DNA of 22,574 nt from an uncultured Actinomycetes bacterium (GTDB lineage: Bacteria > Actinomycetota > Thermoleophilia > Miltoncostaeales > Miltoncostaeaceae): the NCBI GenBank assembly GCA_903928615.1, contig CAIYRJ010000039.1, positions 1-22,574 of the forward strand, in the 5' to 3' direction. The position numbers were made by a program, and so were the translations under genes. Under the pieces are notes generated by a model. That model did no database searches. It was not told where the DNA came from and saw only the letters and a program-made list of their open reading frames with translations. Positions 1 through 6,928 of the stretch are shown in pieces (positions within the stretch are counted from its first letter, which is position 1; the number at the start of each line of letters is the position of its first letter).

Positions 1-356
1 CCGCCGAGGTGGAGGACATCCTTCGCAGCGCGCAGCCGATCGTGTCGCTCGAGAAGCCCGTGGGCGAGGACGAGGAGTCGGAGTTCGGACGGTTCCTGGC
101 CGACGAGACGAGCATCGCCCCGGAGGTCGCGGCGGAGCAGGCGCTTCGCGACGAGGCCCTTAGGGACGTCCTCGACCAGCTCTCGTACCGTGAGCGCCGG
201 GTGCTCGAGCTGCGCTACGGGCTGGGCGGCGAGAAGCCCCGCACGCTCGACGAGCTCGGCCGCATGTTCAACGTCACCCGCGAGCGCATCCGGCAGGTGG
301 AGCACCAGTCGCTGCAGAAGCTCGCGAGCATGGCGGAGGCCAACCGCCTCGGATGA
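1..356 (+). CDS. rpoD: Primary RNA polymerase sigma factor, C-terminal part (5' end outside window)
   Basis: This is the 3' end of a sigma-70 gene; the reading frame is open to the left edge, with codon boundaries at position 3, so the true start is outside the window. The visible protein of about 117 residues covers the end of region 3 and all of region 4. Region 4.1 is seen as LSYRERRVLELRYGLGG, and the region 4.2 helix-turn-helix that reads the -35 element is seen as TLDELGRMFNVTRERIRQVE. The acidic stretch before region 4 and the short tail after it are typical of housekeeping (group 1) or closely related group 2 factors rather than ECF factors, which lack this layout. It is called rpoD/sigA-like because regions 1 and 2, which separate group 1 from group 2, are missing. 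The TGA stop at 354-356 is followed after 27 bp by the convergent yqgE gene. Confidence 0.9.
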   Translation, partial: AEVEDILRSAQPIVSLEKPVGEDEESEFGRFLADETSIAPEVAAEQALRDEALRDVLDQLSYRERRVLELRYGLGGEKPRTLDELGRMFNVTRERIRQVEHQSLQKLASMAEANRLG

Positions 357-360
357 CCAC

Positions 361-376
361 GGCGCTCCCCGGCGCC
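361..376. terminator. Short GC hairpin between convergent sigma factor and yqgE genes
   Basis: GGCGC at 361-365 can pair with GCGCC at 372-376 around a six-base loop. It fills much of the 27-bp gap between two convergent stop codons, the place where a shared bidirectional terminator would be expected. There is no T-run on either side, so intrinsic termination is uncertain. Confidence 0.3.
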
Positions 377-383
377 CCGCCTG

Positions 384-944
384 CTAGTTGAGCAGCGGGT
401 CGTCGGGGGCAGACGCCATCAGCCGGTATGAGCCCCCCACCCGCCCCAGCACGGTGCTCCACAGCGCCGAGGGGTCATCGGTGAACACATCCGCGGGGAG
501 CGGCTCCGCATCGATCCAGGCGTCCTGCCGGATCTCCGACTCGAGCTGGCCACCGCCCCACCCCGCGTAGCCGCCGAACGCCCTCGCGCGCGCCATGTCC
601 GGCGCGCGCCCCTCCTCGACGGAATCGGGGTCGAGGATTCCCACCGACCCGAACATGATCCCCCCGGCGGCGGAGGGGTCGGCGAACTCGGCGAGCACGA
701 TCACGGTGCCCGGCTGCACGGGCCCGCCGCGGAACACCGGCGTCCCCTCCGTGACCACCGACGCCAGAGGCTCCGGAAGTGCCTCGGCCGCGGCGACCTC
801 CATCGGCTGGTTGAGCACGATCCCGAGTGCCCCCTCGTCGGCGTGCTCGAGCACGAGCACCACCGCCCGGCGGAAGTTCGGGTCGTCGTCGAGGTGAGGG
901 GCCGCCACCAGCAGGCGCCCTCGCCTGAATCGCGGTGGGCTCAC
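384..944 (-). CDS. yqgE: YqgE/AlgH family protein (UPF0301)
   Basis: A 186-residue protein, the usual length for the YqgE/AlgH family. The N-terminal pattern is characteristic: GRLLVAAPHLDDDPNFRRAV, followed by VLEHADEGALGIVLNQP and then FRGGPVQPG around residue 75. The family folds as a single alpha/beta domain; in Pseudomonas AlgH was linked to alginate regulation, but its biochemical function is not settled, so none is assigned here. The start is GTG at 944, directly before the conserved GRLLVA segment; no good ribosome binding site precedes it. It lies 16 bp downstream of the small membrane protein gene on the same strand and is probably cotranscribed with it. The TAG stop is at 384-386. 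Confidence 0.9.
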   Translation of the reverse strand: MSPPRFRRGRLLVAAPHLDDDPNFRRAVVLVLEHADEGALGIVLNQPMEVAAAEALPEPLASVVTEGTPVFRGGPVQPGTVIVLAEFADPSAAGGIMFGSVGILDPDSVEEGRAPDMARARAFGGYAGWGGGQLESEIRQDAWIDAEPLPADVFTDDPSALWSTVLGRVGGSYRLMASAPDDPLLN

Positions 945-960
945 CGCGCGCGCCGGTGCG

Positions 961-1200
961 TCAGTGCGCCATGCGGCGGCGACGGCCCTGGACCGTGTTC
1001 CAGATGCCGCCGGCGATGATGATGACGACGCCGACGATCAGGAGTGCCCAGAAGACGCTGTAGTGCCCCCACAGCGAGCGGCCCATGTCGTGCACAGCGA
1101 ACCCGAGCTGGAACCAGACCAGCCCGAACACGATGAGCAGGGCGCCGAGCGTGAACGGCCAGACCTGCGGGAGGCCCTCGTCGTCCTTCTGCTCAGCCAT
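961..1200 (-). CDS. Small two-helix membrane protein of unknown function
   Basis: A 79-residue protein with two clear hydrophobic segments, about residues 14-36 and 48-68. An acidic N-terminus (MAEQKDDEG) precedes them, and the protein ends in a positively charged tail containing RRRR. By the positive-inside rule the tail should be cytoplasmic, which with two helices also puts the N-terminus inside. The repeated pattern, an aromatic residue leading into a glycine-containing hydrophobic helix, loosely resembles the LiaI/LiaF-type transmembrane region, but I cannot assign a family. The ATG at 1200 was chosen over an in-frame GTG at 1248 because GGAGGAG sits 4 bases before it. It is probably the first gene of a two-gene unit with yqgE, 16 bp downstream. 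Confidence 0.8.
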   Translation of the reverse strand: MAEQKDDEGLPQVWPFTLGALLIVFGLVWFQLGFAVHDMGRSLWGHYSVFWALLIVGVVIIIAGGIWNTVQGRRRRMAH

Positions 1201-1238
1201 GCTGCTCCTCCGGATCGGTTTGCCGACGCGACGGCGGG

Positions 1239-1244
1239 AGGCTA
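1239..1244 (-). promoter_or_regulatory. Possible -10 element for the small membrane protein gene
   Basis: TAGCCT on the minus strand fits the TANNNT pattern seen before other genes here. It would start transcription near 1232, giving a leader of about 30 nt that contains the GGAGGAG ribosome binding site. No convincing -35 box is visible. Confidence 0.35.
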
Positions 1245-1264
1245 CCACCCCTCACGGCGGCGGA

Positions 1265-1302
1265 CCTCCGTGCGGAGGGGCGAAATGCCCGCCTACGCGG
1301 GC
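1265..1302 (-). terminator. Two tandem hairpins after the Nudix-like gene
   Basis: Two short inverted repeats follow one another. GCCCGC at 1287-1292 pairs with GCGGGC at 1297-1302 around a four-base loop that includes the TAG stop of the Nudix-like gene. CCTCC at 1265-1269 pairs with GGAGG at 1274-1278 around GTGC. They could end the upstream transcript or slow polymerase before the next promoter, but no T-run follows either one. Confidence 0.35.
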
Positions 1303-1955
1303 GGATCGTCCCCTGAGGAGATCGCGCGCGCGGCGCGGCGCTCGCGGGCGTCGACGGCGAAGCGCCCGCCGGCGGAGCGATACAGGCGCGCCGGGCGACC
1401 CCGCCCCTCGGCACGCACCTCCCCGGACTCCTCCACCACGCCGGCCCTGAGGACATCCCGGCGGAAGTTCCTGGCGTCGAGCGCCCGGCCGAGCAGCACC
1501 TCGTACACCGCCTGCATCTCCCCGAGGGTGAAGAGGTCGGGCAGGAGGTTGACGGCCACCGGGGCATAGGCGGTCTTCGCGCGCAGGCGCTGCAGCCCAT
1601 AGGCCACCACGGCCTCCTGCCCCTCGGCCAGCGTGGGGAGGTCGTCGTGGGCGAACCAGCGCACCTCCACCACCTCTGCTCCCGGGCCGATCGGATGTCG
1701 GCCTGCGTCGATGAGCGCCAGGTATGCGACCGCGACCTCCTCACCGGCCCGGTCGAACGTGTAGAGCTGCTCCATGGCGATGCCCCGCACGCCCGACATC
1801 TGCTCGAGCGCCCCGGCAGCGGCGTCGTCGAGGGACCGGGCCTCGGGAGGGCCCGCCGCGGGCAACGACCAGGTGCCCCCGCCGACGCGACCGAGCAGCA
1901 CCTCGAGCCCCCCATCGCGCACCGTGAAGACGGCGACCTCCACGCGCACCCTCAC
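1293..1955 (-). CDS. Nudix-like protein with C-terminal winged helix (NrtR-type regulator or relative)
   Basis: A 220-residue protein with two parts. Residues 1 to about 130 have a Nudix fold (VAVFTVRDGGLEVLLGRV, then TWSLPAAG), including the LYTFDR and VAVAYLALID segments common in NrtR proteins. Residues about 137-195 form a winged helix (LFTLGEMQAVYEVLLG, then NFRRDVL and GRPARLYR). The Nudix box is degenerate: the R-E pair of the canonical REUxEExGU motif is replaced by Gly-Ala around residues 48-49, and the following E-E is Glu-Gln. That argues against hydrolysis and for a ligand-sensing transcription factor, as in NrtR, which senses ADP-ribose and controls NAD genes. The ligand and targets here are unknown. 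The GTG start overlaps the stop of the hydrolase gene by 4 bp (GTGA), so the two are translationally coupled. A catalytic Nudix hydrolase remains possible but less likely. Confidence 0.8.
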   Translation of the reverse strand: MRVRVEVAVFTVRDGGLEVLLGRVGGGTWSLPAAGPPEARSLDDAAAGALEQMSGVRGIAMEQLYTFDRAGEEVAVAYLALIDAGRHPIGPGAEVVEVRWFAHDDLPTLAEGQEAVVAYGLQRLRAKTAYAPVAVNLLPDLFTLGEMQAVYEVLLGRALDARNFRRDVLRAGVVEESGEVRAEGRGRPARLYRSAGGRFAVDARERRAARAISSGDDPPA

Positions 1956-2866
1956 GCGTCCCGTGCCTCCCGCTCGACCATGCCCTGCAGCCCCAGCAGG
2001 TTGTTGTCCAGCCAGTTGAAGGCCGTCCAGCGGGTGAGCGCCTCGGGCGTGCGCAGGGCCTCGTCGGGAGGCCAGGCCTCATCCACGGCGCGCTGAAGGG
2101 CATCGAGGTCGCCCGGGGCCCACGCATGGGCCTCGCGAGCCGCCTGGCCCATGGCCTTCTGCGCGCGCCGCCCGAGATCCAGCGATTCACCGGGGTCGTC
2201 CACCGGGCCGAAGTGGCTCACGTACATGCGCCCGGGGTCGAGCCCCTCCAGCAGGTCGAGGCTCGCCAAGCCGGCATCCACGTCGTACTCCGGCGGCGGG
2301 ATCGTCGGGTACATCTCCCCTCCACCCATCTGCACCCCCACGGCATCGCCGGCGAACAGGATGCCCTCGGACTCCTCCAGCAGGGCCATGTGATGGCGCG
2401 CATGACCCGGCGCCCACACGGCGCGCAGCGAACGCCCCGCCCCGAGGGGGATCACCTGGCCATCGGCGGCCTCGATGATGCGATCCTCAGGGATGGGCTC
2501 CAGGCCGCCGATCGCGGGTGACAACCGCCCGAACAGCGCATGGGTGCCGGCCACGAGGCGGGATGGGTCGACCAGATGACGGGCCCCACGCGGGTGCACC
2601 ACCACGGTCGCCTTCGGGAATGCCCTCGCGAGGTCGCCCGCAGCACCGCAGTGGTCGAGGTGCACGTGCGTGAGCACGAGCCATGCGAGGTCGTCCGGGC
2701 CAAGCCCGGCGTCGCGCAGCGCGGCATGCACGGTGTCCGCGCTGGTCTGCGTGCCGCAGTCGATGAGGGCGGGCTGCTCGGCGCGAATGAGGTGCGCGCC
2801 GGTCATCCCGGGCACGCCCGCGAGCATGGTGTCGATTTGCAGGACTTCCCCGGGGTGCAGGTCCAT
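1952..2866 (-). CDS. Metallo-beta-lactamase-fold hydrolase
   Basis: A 304-residue protein of the metallo-beta-lactamase superfamily, of the type resembling hydroxyacylglutathione hydrolases. The metal-binding motif THVHLDHCG gives His67, His69, Asp71 and His72. Later ligands are expected in GHARHHM (His) and FAGDAVG (Asp), and a final His in YVSHFGPV. The C-terminal roughly 80 residues are helical and outside the core fold. The substrate cannot be read from the sequence. The ATG at 2866 is used; another in-frame ATG at 2896 would add ten residues but would overlap the divergent rpiA start. A G-run lies directly against the 2866 start, so the ribosome binding site is poor. Its TGA overlaps the GTG of the Nudix-like gene, suggesting a shared transcript. 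Confidence 0.87.
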   Translation of the reverse strand: MDLHPGEVLQIDTMLAGVPGMTGAHLIRAEQPALIDCGTQTSADTVHAALRDAGLGPDDLAWLVLTHVHLDHCGAAGDLARAFPKATVVVHPRGARHLVDPSRLVAGTHALFGRLSPAIGGLEPIPEDRIIEAADGQVIPLGAGRSLRAVWAPGHARHHMALLEESEGILFAGDAVGVQMGGGEMYPTIPPPEYDVDAGLASLDLLEGLDPGRMYVSHFGPVDDPGESLDLGRRAQKAMGQAAREAHAWAPGDLDALQRAVDEAWPPDEALRTPEALTRWTAFNWLDNNLLGLQGMVEREARDA

Positions 2867-2882
2867 CCCCCCGAGTGTCGCA

Positions 2883-2888
2883 TACCCT
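2883..2888 (+). promoter_or_regulatory. Predicted leaderless promoter -10 for rpiA
   Basis: TACCCT (TANNNT pattern) ends 6 nt before the rpiA ATG, at positions -12 to -7 relative to its A. There is no ribosome binding site in between, so transcription would begin at the start codon itself. The whole divergent gap to the hydrolase gene is only 28 bp, so any -35 contact lies inside that gene; none is obvious. Confidence 0.6.
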
Positions 2889-2894
2889 TGGCGC

Positions 2895-3554
2895 ATGGCG
2901 AATGAGAGAGAGGCCGCATGGGCGGCCGCAGGGGCCGCGTGTGCCCGCCTCGTGACCGATGGCATGCGCGTGGGTCTCGGCACCGGGCGCGCCGCCACGG
3001 CGGGCATCCGGGCGCTCGGGGCGCGCATGCGCGACGAGGGCATTTCGGTGGTGGGGGTTCCCACATCAGACGCCAGCGCGCGTGTCGCGGAGGAGGAGGG
3101 CATTCCGGTGGGTGACCCCGGCGCGGAGCTCGACCTGGCGTTCGACGGGGCCGACGCCATCGATCCCCTCGGGCTCTGCATCAAGGGCGCCGGGGGTGCC
3201 ATGGTGCGCGAGAGGGTGCTCGCCGACAGCGCACGGCGCTTCCTCGTGCTCGTCGACGCGCCCAAGATCGTCGCGTCGCTCGACGAGTGGGGAGTCCTCC
3301 CCCTCGCCGTCGTGCCATTCGCCGCAGGCACGGTGATGCGCGAGCTGGCCGACCTCGCACCCACGCGACGCCCGGCCGACAGCGACGACGGCATGGCCCT
3401 GATCGACCTCGCCGTTCCCGCCGGCGCCGACTGGGTGGAGGTCGCGGCCCGCGCGCGGGCCCTTGCGGGCGTGCTCGACCACGGGCTGTTCCGCGTGGTG
3501 CTCTCCGACGTCATCATCGGGCACCCCGACGGAACGGTGACGACCGCCGCGTGA
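2895..3554 (+). CDS. rpiA: Ribose-5-phosphate isomerase A
   Basis: RpiA interconverts ribose 5-phosphate and ribulose 5-phosphate in the pentose phosphate pathway. The 219-residue product has the family length and order of motifs: GLGTGRAA (phosphate loop, about residues 27-34), DGADAID (residues 84-90) and IKGAGGAMVRER (residues 96-107). Asp84, Asp87, Lys97 and Glu106 align with the catalytic residues known from E. coli RpiA (Asp81, Asp84, Lys94, Glu103). The usual GLGTGSTA loop is altered to GLGTGRAA, and DGADEID to DGADAID, but the key residues remain. The ATG at 2895 is the natural start because the family N-terminus begins here. It is the first gene of the plus-strand operon, and its TGA overlaps the murT GTG by 4 bp. 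Confidence 0.93.
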   Translation: MANEREAAWAAAGAACARLVTDGMRVGLGTGRAATAGIRALGARMRDEGISVVGVPTSDASARVAEEEGIPVGDPGAELDLAFDGADAIDPLGLCIKGAGGAMVRERVLADSARRFLVLVDAPKIVASLDEWGVLPLAVVPFAAGTVMRELADLAPTRRPADSDDGMALIDLAVPAGADWVEVAARARALAGVLDHGLFRVVLSDVIIGHPDGTVTTAA

Positions 3555-4933
3555 GCGCCCGCGCACGGGCATCCGCGGCAGTGGCGCGCGCGGCGGGCCG
3601 GGCATCACGCGCCCTCGGGCGCGGGGGCGGCACCGCAATGCCCGGAAAGGTGCTGCTGCGCCTCGACCCGGGTGCCGTGCGCACCCTCGCCTCGGGCCTG
3701 GGTGGCGGGAGCATCCTGGTGTCGGCGACCAACGGGAAGACCACCACGACCCGCCTCGTGTCCGGCGCCATGCGCGCCGACGGCCATGAGGTGGTCACCA
3801 ACGCGGCGGGGGCCAACCTTCTGAGCGGCGTGGCGGCCGCGCTGGCCGAGGCCGCGCCGCATGCGGGATCCGCGGCGTGCGGCGTGTTCGAGGTGGATGA
3901 GGCCGCGCTCCCCGCCGTGGCAGGCGCCATTCGTCCGAGCGCCCTGCTCCTGATGAACCTCTTCCGCGACCAGCTCGATCGCCATGGCGAGCTGGAATCG
4001 ATCGCCGGAAGGTGGTCGGACATGCTCGGGGGGCTCGATCCCCTCCCCCGCCTGGTGCTGTGCGGTGATGATCCGCTCCTGGCGGCCCTGCCGCCGGCCG
4101 GGGCGCCCGTGACCTGGTTCGGCATCGACGACCCGGCTGTCGGCTCGTCATCCCTGTCGCATGCCTCCGACTCCACCACGTGTCGCGCGTGCGGAACCGC
4201 GCTTGAGTACGCGCACGCGTGGATCGGCCACATCGGGGACTGGCGCTGCCCGTCCTGCGGGCTGCAGCGGCCCACGCCGGACGTGGCGGTGGTCGATGCG
4301 GGGCTGGATGGCGCGCGCGGGTCACGCCCCCTCATCCGCACCCCCGAGGGTGACGTGCAGCTCGCGCTGGCGATCCCCGGCCTGCACAACGTGCTGAACG
4401 CCACCGGCGCGCTCGCGGCGGCGATGGCGCTGGGCGTGCCGGCGGCCACGGCTGCCACCGCGATCTCCGCGGTCCCGGCCGCCTTCGGCCGGGCGGAGGC
4501 CGTATCCGTGGATGGCCGGCAGTTGGTGATGCTCCTCGCCAAGAACCCGGCCGGCGCGAACGAGAACGTGCGCACCCTCATGCTCGGCGACGGCGAGCAT
4601 GACCTGCTCGTGGCGCTCAACGACCGCATCGCCGATGGCCGGGATGTCTCGTGGATCTGGGATGTCGACTGGGAGCCACTGCTTCCGCGGGTGCGGCGCC
4701 TCACCGCCACCGGGGAGCGCGCCCACGACCTCGCACTGAGGTTCCGGTACGCGGGCCTGCCCGAGGACAGGCTGCACGTGCAGCCGGACCCCGCCGCGGC
4801 GCTCGATGCCGCGCTGGCCGCGGTTCCGGTCGGCGGCACCCTGGAGGTGCTGCCCACGTACACGGCGATGCACGAGATCCGGGCAGGTCTGGTGGCACGG
4901 GGCGCAGCCGGGGAGTTCTGGGATGCCTCCTGA
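3551..4933 (+). CDS. murT: Lipid II isoglutaminyl synthase, Mur-ligase-like subunit MurT
   Basis: MurT with GatD amidates the alpha-carboxyl of D-glutamate in lipid II to D-isoglutamine at the inner face of the membrane. The 460-residue protein has the Mur ligase central domain with the ATP loop SATNGKTTTT (from residue 58), FEVDEAALP and MNLFRDQLDRHGE. It carries the four-cysteine zinc ribbon seen in MurT (Cys211, Cys214, Cys233, Cys236: CRAC and CPSC). It ends with the MurT-specific C-terminal domain (LAKNPAGANEN, DGRDVSWIWDVD, LPTYTAM). The GTG at 3551 overlaps the rpiA stop (GTGA), supporting this start. The partner gatD is two genes downstream, separated by a methyltransferase gene, whereas the two are usually adjacent. 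Confidence 0.95.
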   Translation: MSARARASAAVARAAGRASRALGRGGGTAMPGKVLLRLDPGAVRTLASGLGGGSILVSATNGKTTTTRLVSGAMRADGHEVVTNAAGANLLSGVAAALAEAAPHAGSAACGVFEVDEAALPAVAGAIRPSALLLMNLFRDQLDRHGELESIAGRWSDMLGGLDPLPRLVLCGDDPLLAALPPAGAPVTWFGIDDPAVGSSSLSHASDSTTCRACGTALEYAHAWIGHIGDWRCPSCGLQRPTPDVAVVDAGLDGARGSRPLIRTPEGDVQLALAIPGLHNVLNATGALAAAMALGVPAATAATAISAVPAAFGRAEAVSVDGRQLVMLLAKNPAGANENVRTLMLGDGEHDLLVALNDRIADGRDVSWIWDVDWEPLLPRVRRLTATGERAHDLALRFRYAGLPEDRLHVQPDPAAALDAALAAVPVGGTLEVLPTYTAMHEIRAGLVARGAAGEFWDAS

Positions 4934-5708
4934 GATGACCGGCAGCGACATCAGCCCCGCCCGCGGGTTCATCGCCGAGCACGCCCACTACGACGACGAT
5001 CTCGGCTTCTGGGAGGCCCAGGCCGACCGCCTCGGCGGACCGGTGTGCGACCTCGGGGCCGCCGCCGGACGCGTGACGGTGCGCATCGCCGCGCACGGCC
5101 ACGAGGTGTGGGCGGTGGACACCGACCCGGAGATGCTCGAGGTGCTGATGGAGCGCGCGGCGGCCGAGGGCGTGGGTGCGCTCGTGCACCCGGTCGTGGG
5201 CTCCATGACCGATCCCCTGCCCGTGCACGACGCCGGCCTCGTGGCCGTGCCGATGAACAGCCTGCAGTTGCTGCTCGATCCCGCCGATCGCCTGGCGTGC
5301 CTCGTCCATGCCTCCCGCGGCCTGCGCCCGGGTGGGGAGATGATCTTCGACCTGGCGATGCCCCATCTGGAGGTCACCGCGGACCTGCGCGGCTGCACCC
5401 TCGACACCGGGCACTCGCTCGATGCGGACAACGGCGACCTGCTGCTGCACACCGCGACCTTCGACGAGGTGGACACCGCGACGGGGGACGTCGCCCTGCG
5501 CCTCATGATCGAGCGCATCCGCCCCGATGGATCGCGCGCCACGGTGGAGCGGGGGCATCGCCTGCACCTCTACGACCCCGACGAGATACCGCCACTCGCC
5601 GAGGCGGCGGGGCTGCACGTGGTGTGCGTGCACGGGGGCTTCCGCGAAGAGCCGCTGTCCGCCGACTCAGAGCGCCATGTGTGGCGCCTCGCGAAGGAGC
5701 CCGCATGA
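4923..5708 (+). CDS. Class I SAM-dependent methyltransferase of unknown substrate
   Basis: A 261-residue protein with a Rossmann-type methyltransferase core. Motif I is seen as VCDLGAAAGRVT (about residues 41-52), an acidic strand end as VWAVDTDPEML, and a later motif as SRGLRPGGEMIFDL. The C-terminal half (about residues 160-255) is beta-rich and resembles the lid found in small-molecule methyltransferases. The usual GCGTG loop is GAAAG here. The ATG at 4923 was chosen because GGGGAG lies 6 nt before it; it overlaps murT by 11 bp. An ATG at 4935 is possible but has no ribosome binding site. Its TGA overlaps the gatD ATG (ATGA). The coupling on both sides suggests production together with MurT/GatD, but the substrate is not known. 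Confidence 0.88.
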   Translation: MPPEMTGSDISPARGFIAEHAHYDDDLGFWEAQADRLGGPVCDLGAAAGRVTVRIAAHGHEVWAVDTDPEMLEVLMERAAAEGVGALVHPVVGSMTDPLPVHDAGLVAVPMNSLQLLLDPADRLACLVHASRGLRPGGEMIFDLAMPHLEVTADLRGCTLDTGHSLDADNGDLLLHTATFDEVDTATGDVALRLMIERIRPDGSRATVERGHRLHLYDPDEIPPLAEAAGLHVVCVHGGFREEPLSADSERHVWRLAKEPA

Positions 5709-6505
5709 GCGATCCCATGCGCGTGGTGAGGCTCTGCCACCTCTACCCCGCCGAGATGAACATCTACGCCGACCGGGGGAACATCGCCGTGCTCGCGCGC
5801 CGGTTGGAGTGGCGCGGCATGCGGCTGGAGGTCACCGGTGCCGGCCTCGGCGATGCCGTCCTGCCCGGTGAGCACGACCTCTACTACCTCGGGGGCGGAC
5901 AGGACCGGGACCAGGCCCTCGTGGCCGCCGACATGGCGCGCACCAAGGGCGACGCCCTTGTGTCCGCCGTGGAGGATGGCGCGGCGCTCCTCGCGGTGTG
6001 CGGCGGCTACCAACTCGCCGGGCGCGGCTACGTGGGGGTGGATGGCTCGTCGATGCCCGGCATCGGGCTGCTGGACGCCGAGACCGTCGCCGGGGACACC
6101 CGCCTCATCGGCGACGTGCTCATCGATGCGACCCTCGATGGCGAGACCCGCGAGGTGGCGGGCTTCGAGAACCACGCGGGGCGCACCCACCGCGGGGCCG
6201 GCGCGGTGCCCCTCGGCACCGTGGTGGCCGGGTACGGGAATGACGGCCATGACGGCACCGAGGGCGTGGTGCGGCTTCGCGCCATCGGCACGTACCTGCA
6301 TGGTCCGCTCCTGCCGAAGAACCCGTGGGTGGCGGACACGCTGCTGGCGTGGGCGCTGGCCCACCGCACCGGTGAGGCGGTGACCCTTGCCCCGCTGGAC
6401 GACGCGCTCGAGGACCGTGCACGCGCGGTGGCCGCAGGCCGTGCGCGCGGCAAGCGCTCGGAGCGGCTCATCGGGCGTCGCGCCCAGGCCCCCGCCGGGT
6501 CCTAG
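5705..6505 (+). CDS. gatD: Lipid II isoglutaminyl synthase, glutamine amidotransferase subunit GatD
   Basis: GatD hydrolyses glutamine and passes ammonia to MurT for lipid II amidation. The 266-residue protein is a class I (triad) glutamine amidotransferase of the CobB/CobQ-like type. Its N-terminus [17 protein letters not shown] is characteristic. The nucleophile is Cys99 in AVCGGYQ, and the catalytic histidine is His199 in [22 protein letters not shown] around residue 154 is another family hallmark. The basic C-terminal tail after about residue 235 (rich in Arg and Ala) extends beyond the conserved domain. The ATG at 5705 overlaps the methyltransferase stop (ATGA). Its TAG stop shares the CTAG with the dut stop on the other strand, so this operon ends with no space for a terminator outside coding DNA. 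Confidence 0.95.
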   Translation: MSDPMRVVRLCHLYPAEMNIYADRGNIAVLARRLEWRGMRLEVTGAGLGDAVLPGEHDLYYLGGGQDRDQALVAADMARTKGDALVSAVEDGAALLAVCGGYQLAGRGYVGVDGSSMPGIGLLDAETVAGDTRLIGDVLIDATLDGETREVAGFENHAGRTHRGAGAVPLGTVVAGYGNDGHDGTEGVVRLRAIGTYLHGPLLPKNPWVADTLLAWALAHRTGEAVTLAPLDDALEDRARAVAAGRARGKRSERLIGRRAQAPAGS

Positions 6506-6897
6506 CGCCCGGTGGAGCCGAAGCCTCCCTCGCCCCGGCCATCGGACTCGGGGAGGTCCTGCACCTCCACCGCGGCGCCCAATGACACCGGCGCGATCAC
6601 CAGTTGCGCGATGCGGTCGCCCGCGGCGATGGAGAAGGGCTCGTCCCCGAGGTTGACGAGGATCACCTTCAGCTCACCGCGATAGCCGGCGTCGATCAGG
6701 CCCGGGGCGTTGGCCACCGTGAGGCCGTGGCGCAGGGCGTTGCCCGAGCGGGGCACCACGAACCCCGCCATGCCCTCGGGGATCGCCACGGCCCACCCGG
6801 TGGCCACGGCAGTGCGGCCCCCGGGGGGAAGCACGGCATCCTCGGCCGCCACGAGGTCGAGGCCGGCGTCACCGGCATGCGCCCGACGCGGCAGCAC
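6502..6897 (-). CDS. dut: Deoxyuridine 5'-triphosphate nucleotidohydrolase (dUTPase)
   Basis: Dut splits dUTP to dUMP and pyrophosphate, keeping uracil out of DNA and supplying dUMP for thymidylate. All five trimeric dUTPase motifs are visible: [14 protein letters not shown] (usually PRSGLA), [26 protein letters not shown] and the C-terminal GEGGFGSTG arm. The first standard start codon in frame is GTG at 6897, giving 131 residues. However, the codons before it read [10 protein letters not shown], which matches the first beta strand normally present in the family. The true start is probably further upstream, at a rare codon such as ATC at 6927 or CTG at 6912. The gene follows dapL closely and is last in the long minus-strand run. 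Confidence 0.93.
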   Translation of the reverse strand: MLPRRAHAGDAGLDLVAAEDAVLPPGGRTAVATGWAVAIPEGMAGFVVPRSGNALRHGLTVANAPGLIDAGYRGELKVILVNLGDEPFSIAAGDRIAQLVIAPVSLGAAVEVQDLPESDGRGEGGFGSTGR

Positions 6898-6928
6898 TGC
6901 CGCCGCGCTCAGGCGGCGGAATGGGATG

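Noticed and set aside
2867..3517. Long open frame on the minus strand continuing upstream of the metallo-hydrolase start, antisense to rpiA
   Set aside because: The protein in this stretch is Ser/Ala/Arg/Pro-rich low-complexity sequence, a typical shadow of a GC-rich gene on the other strand; rpiA has all its catalytic residues.
3514..4863. 449-codon open frame on the minus strand opposite murT
   Set aside because: Ser/Ala/Arg-rich shadow; murT has the ATP loop, zinc ribbon and C-terminal domain in the correct order.
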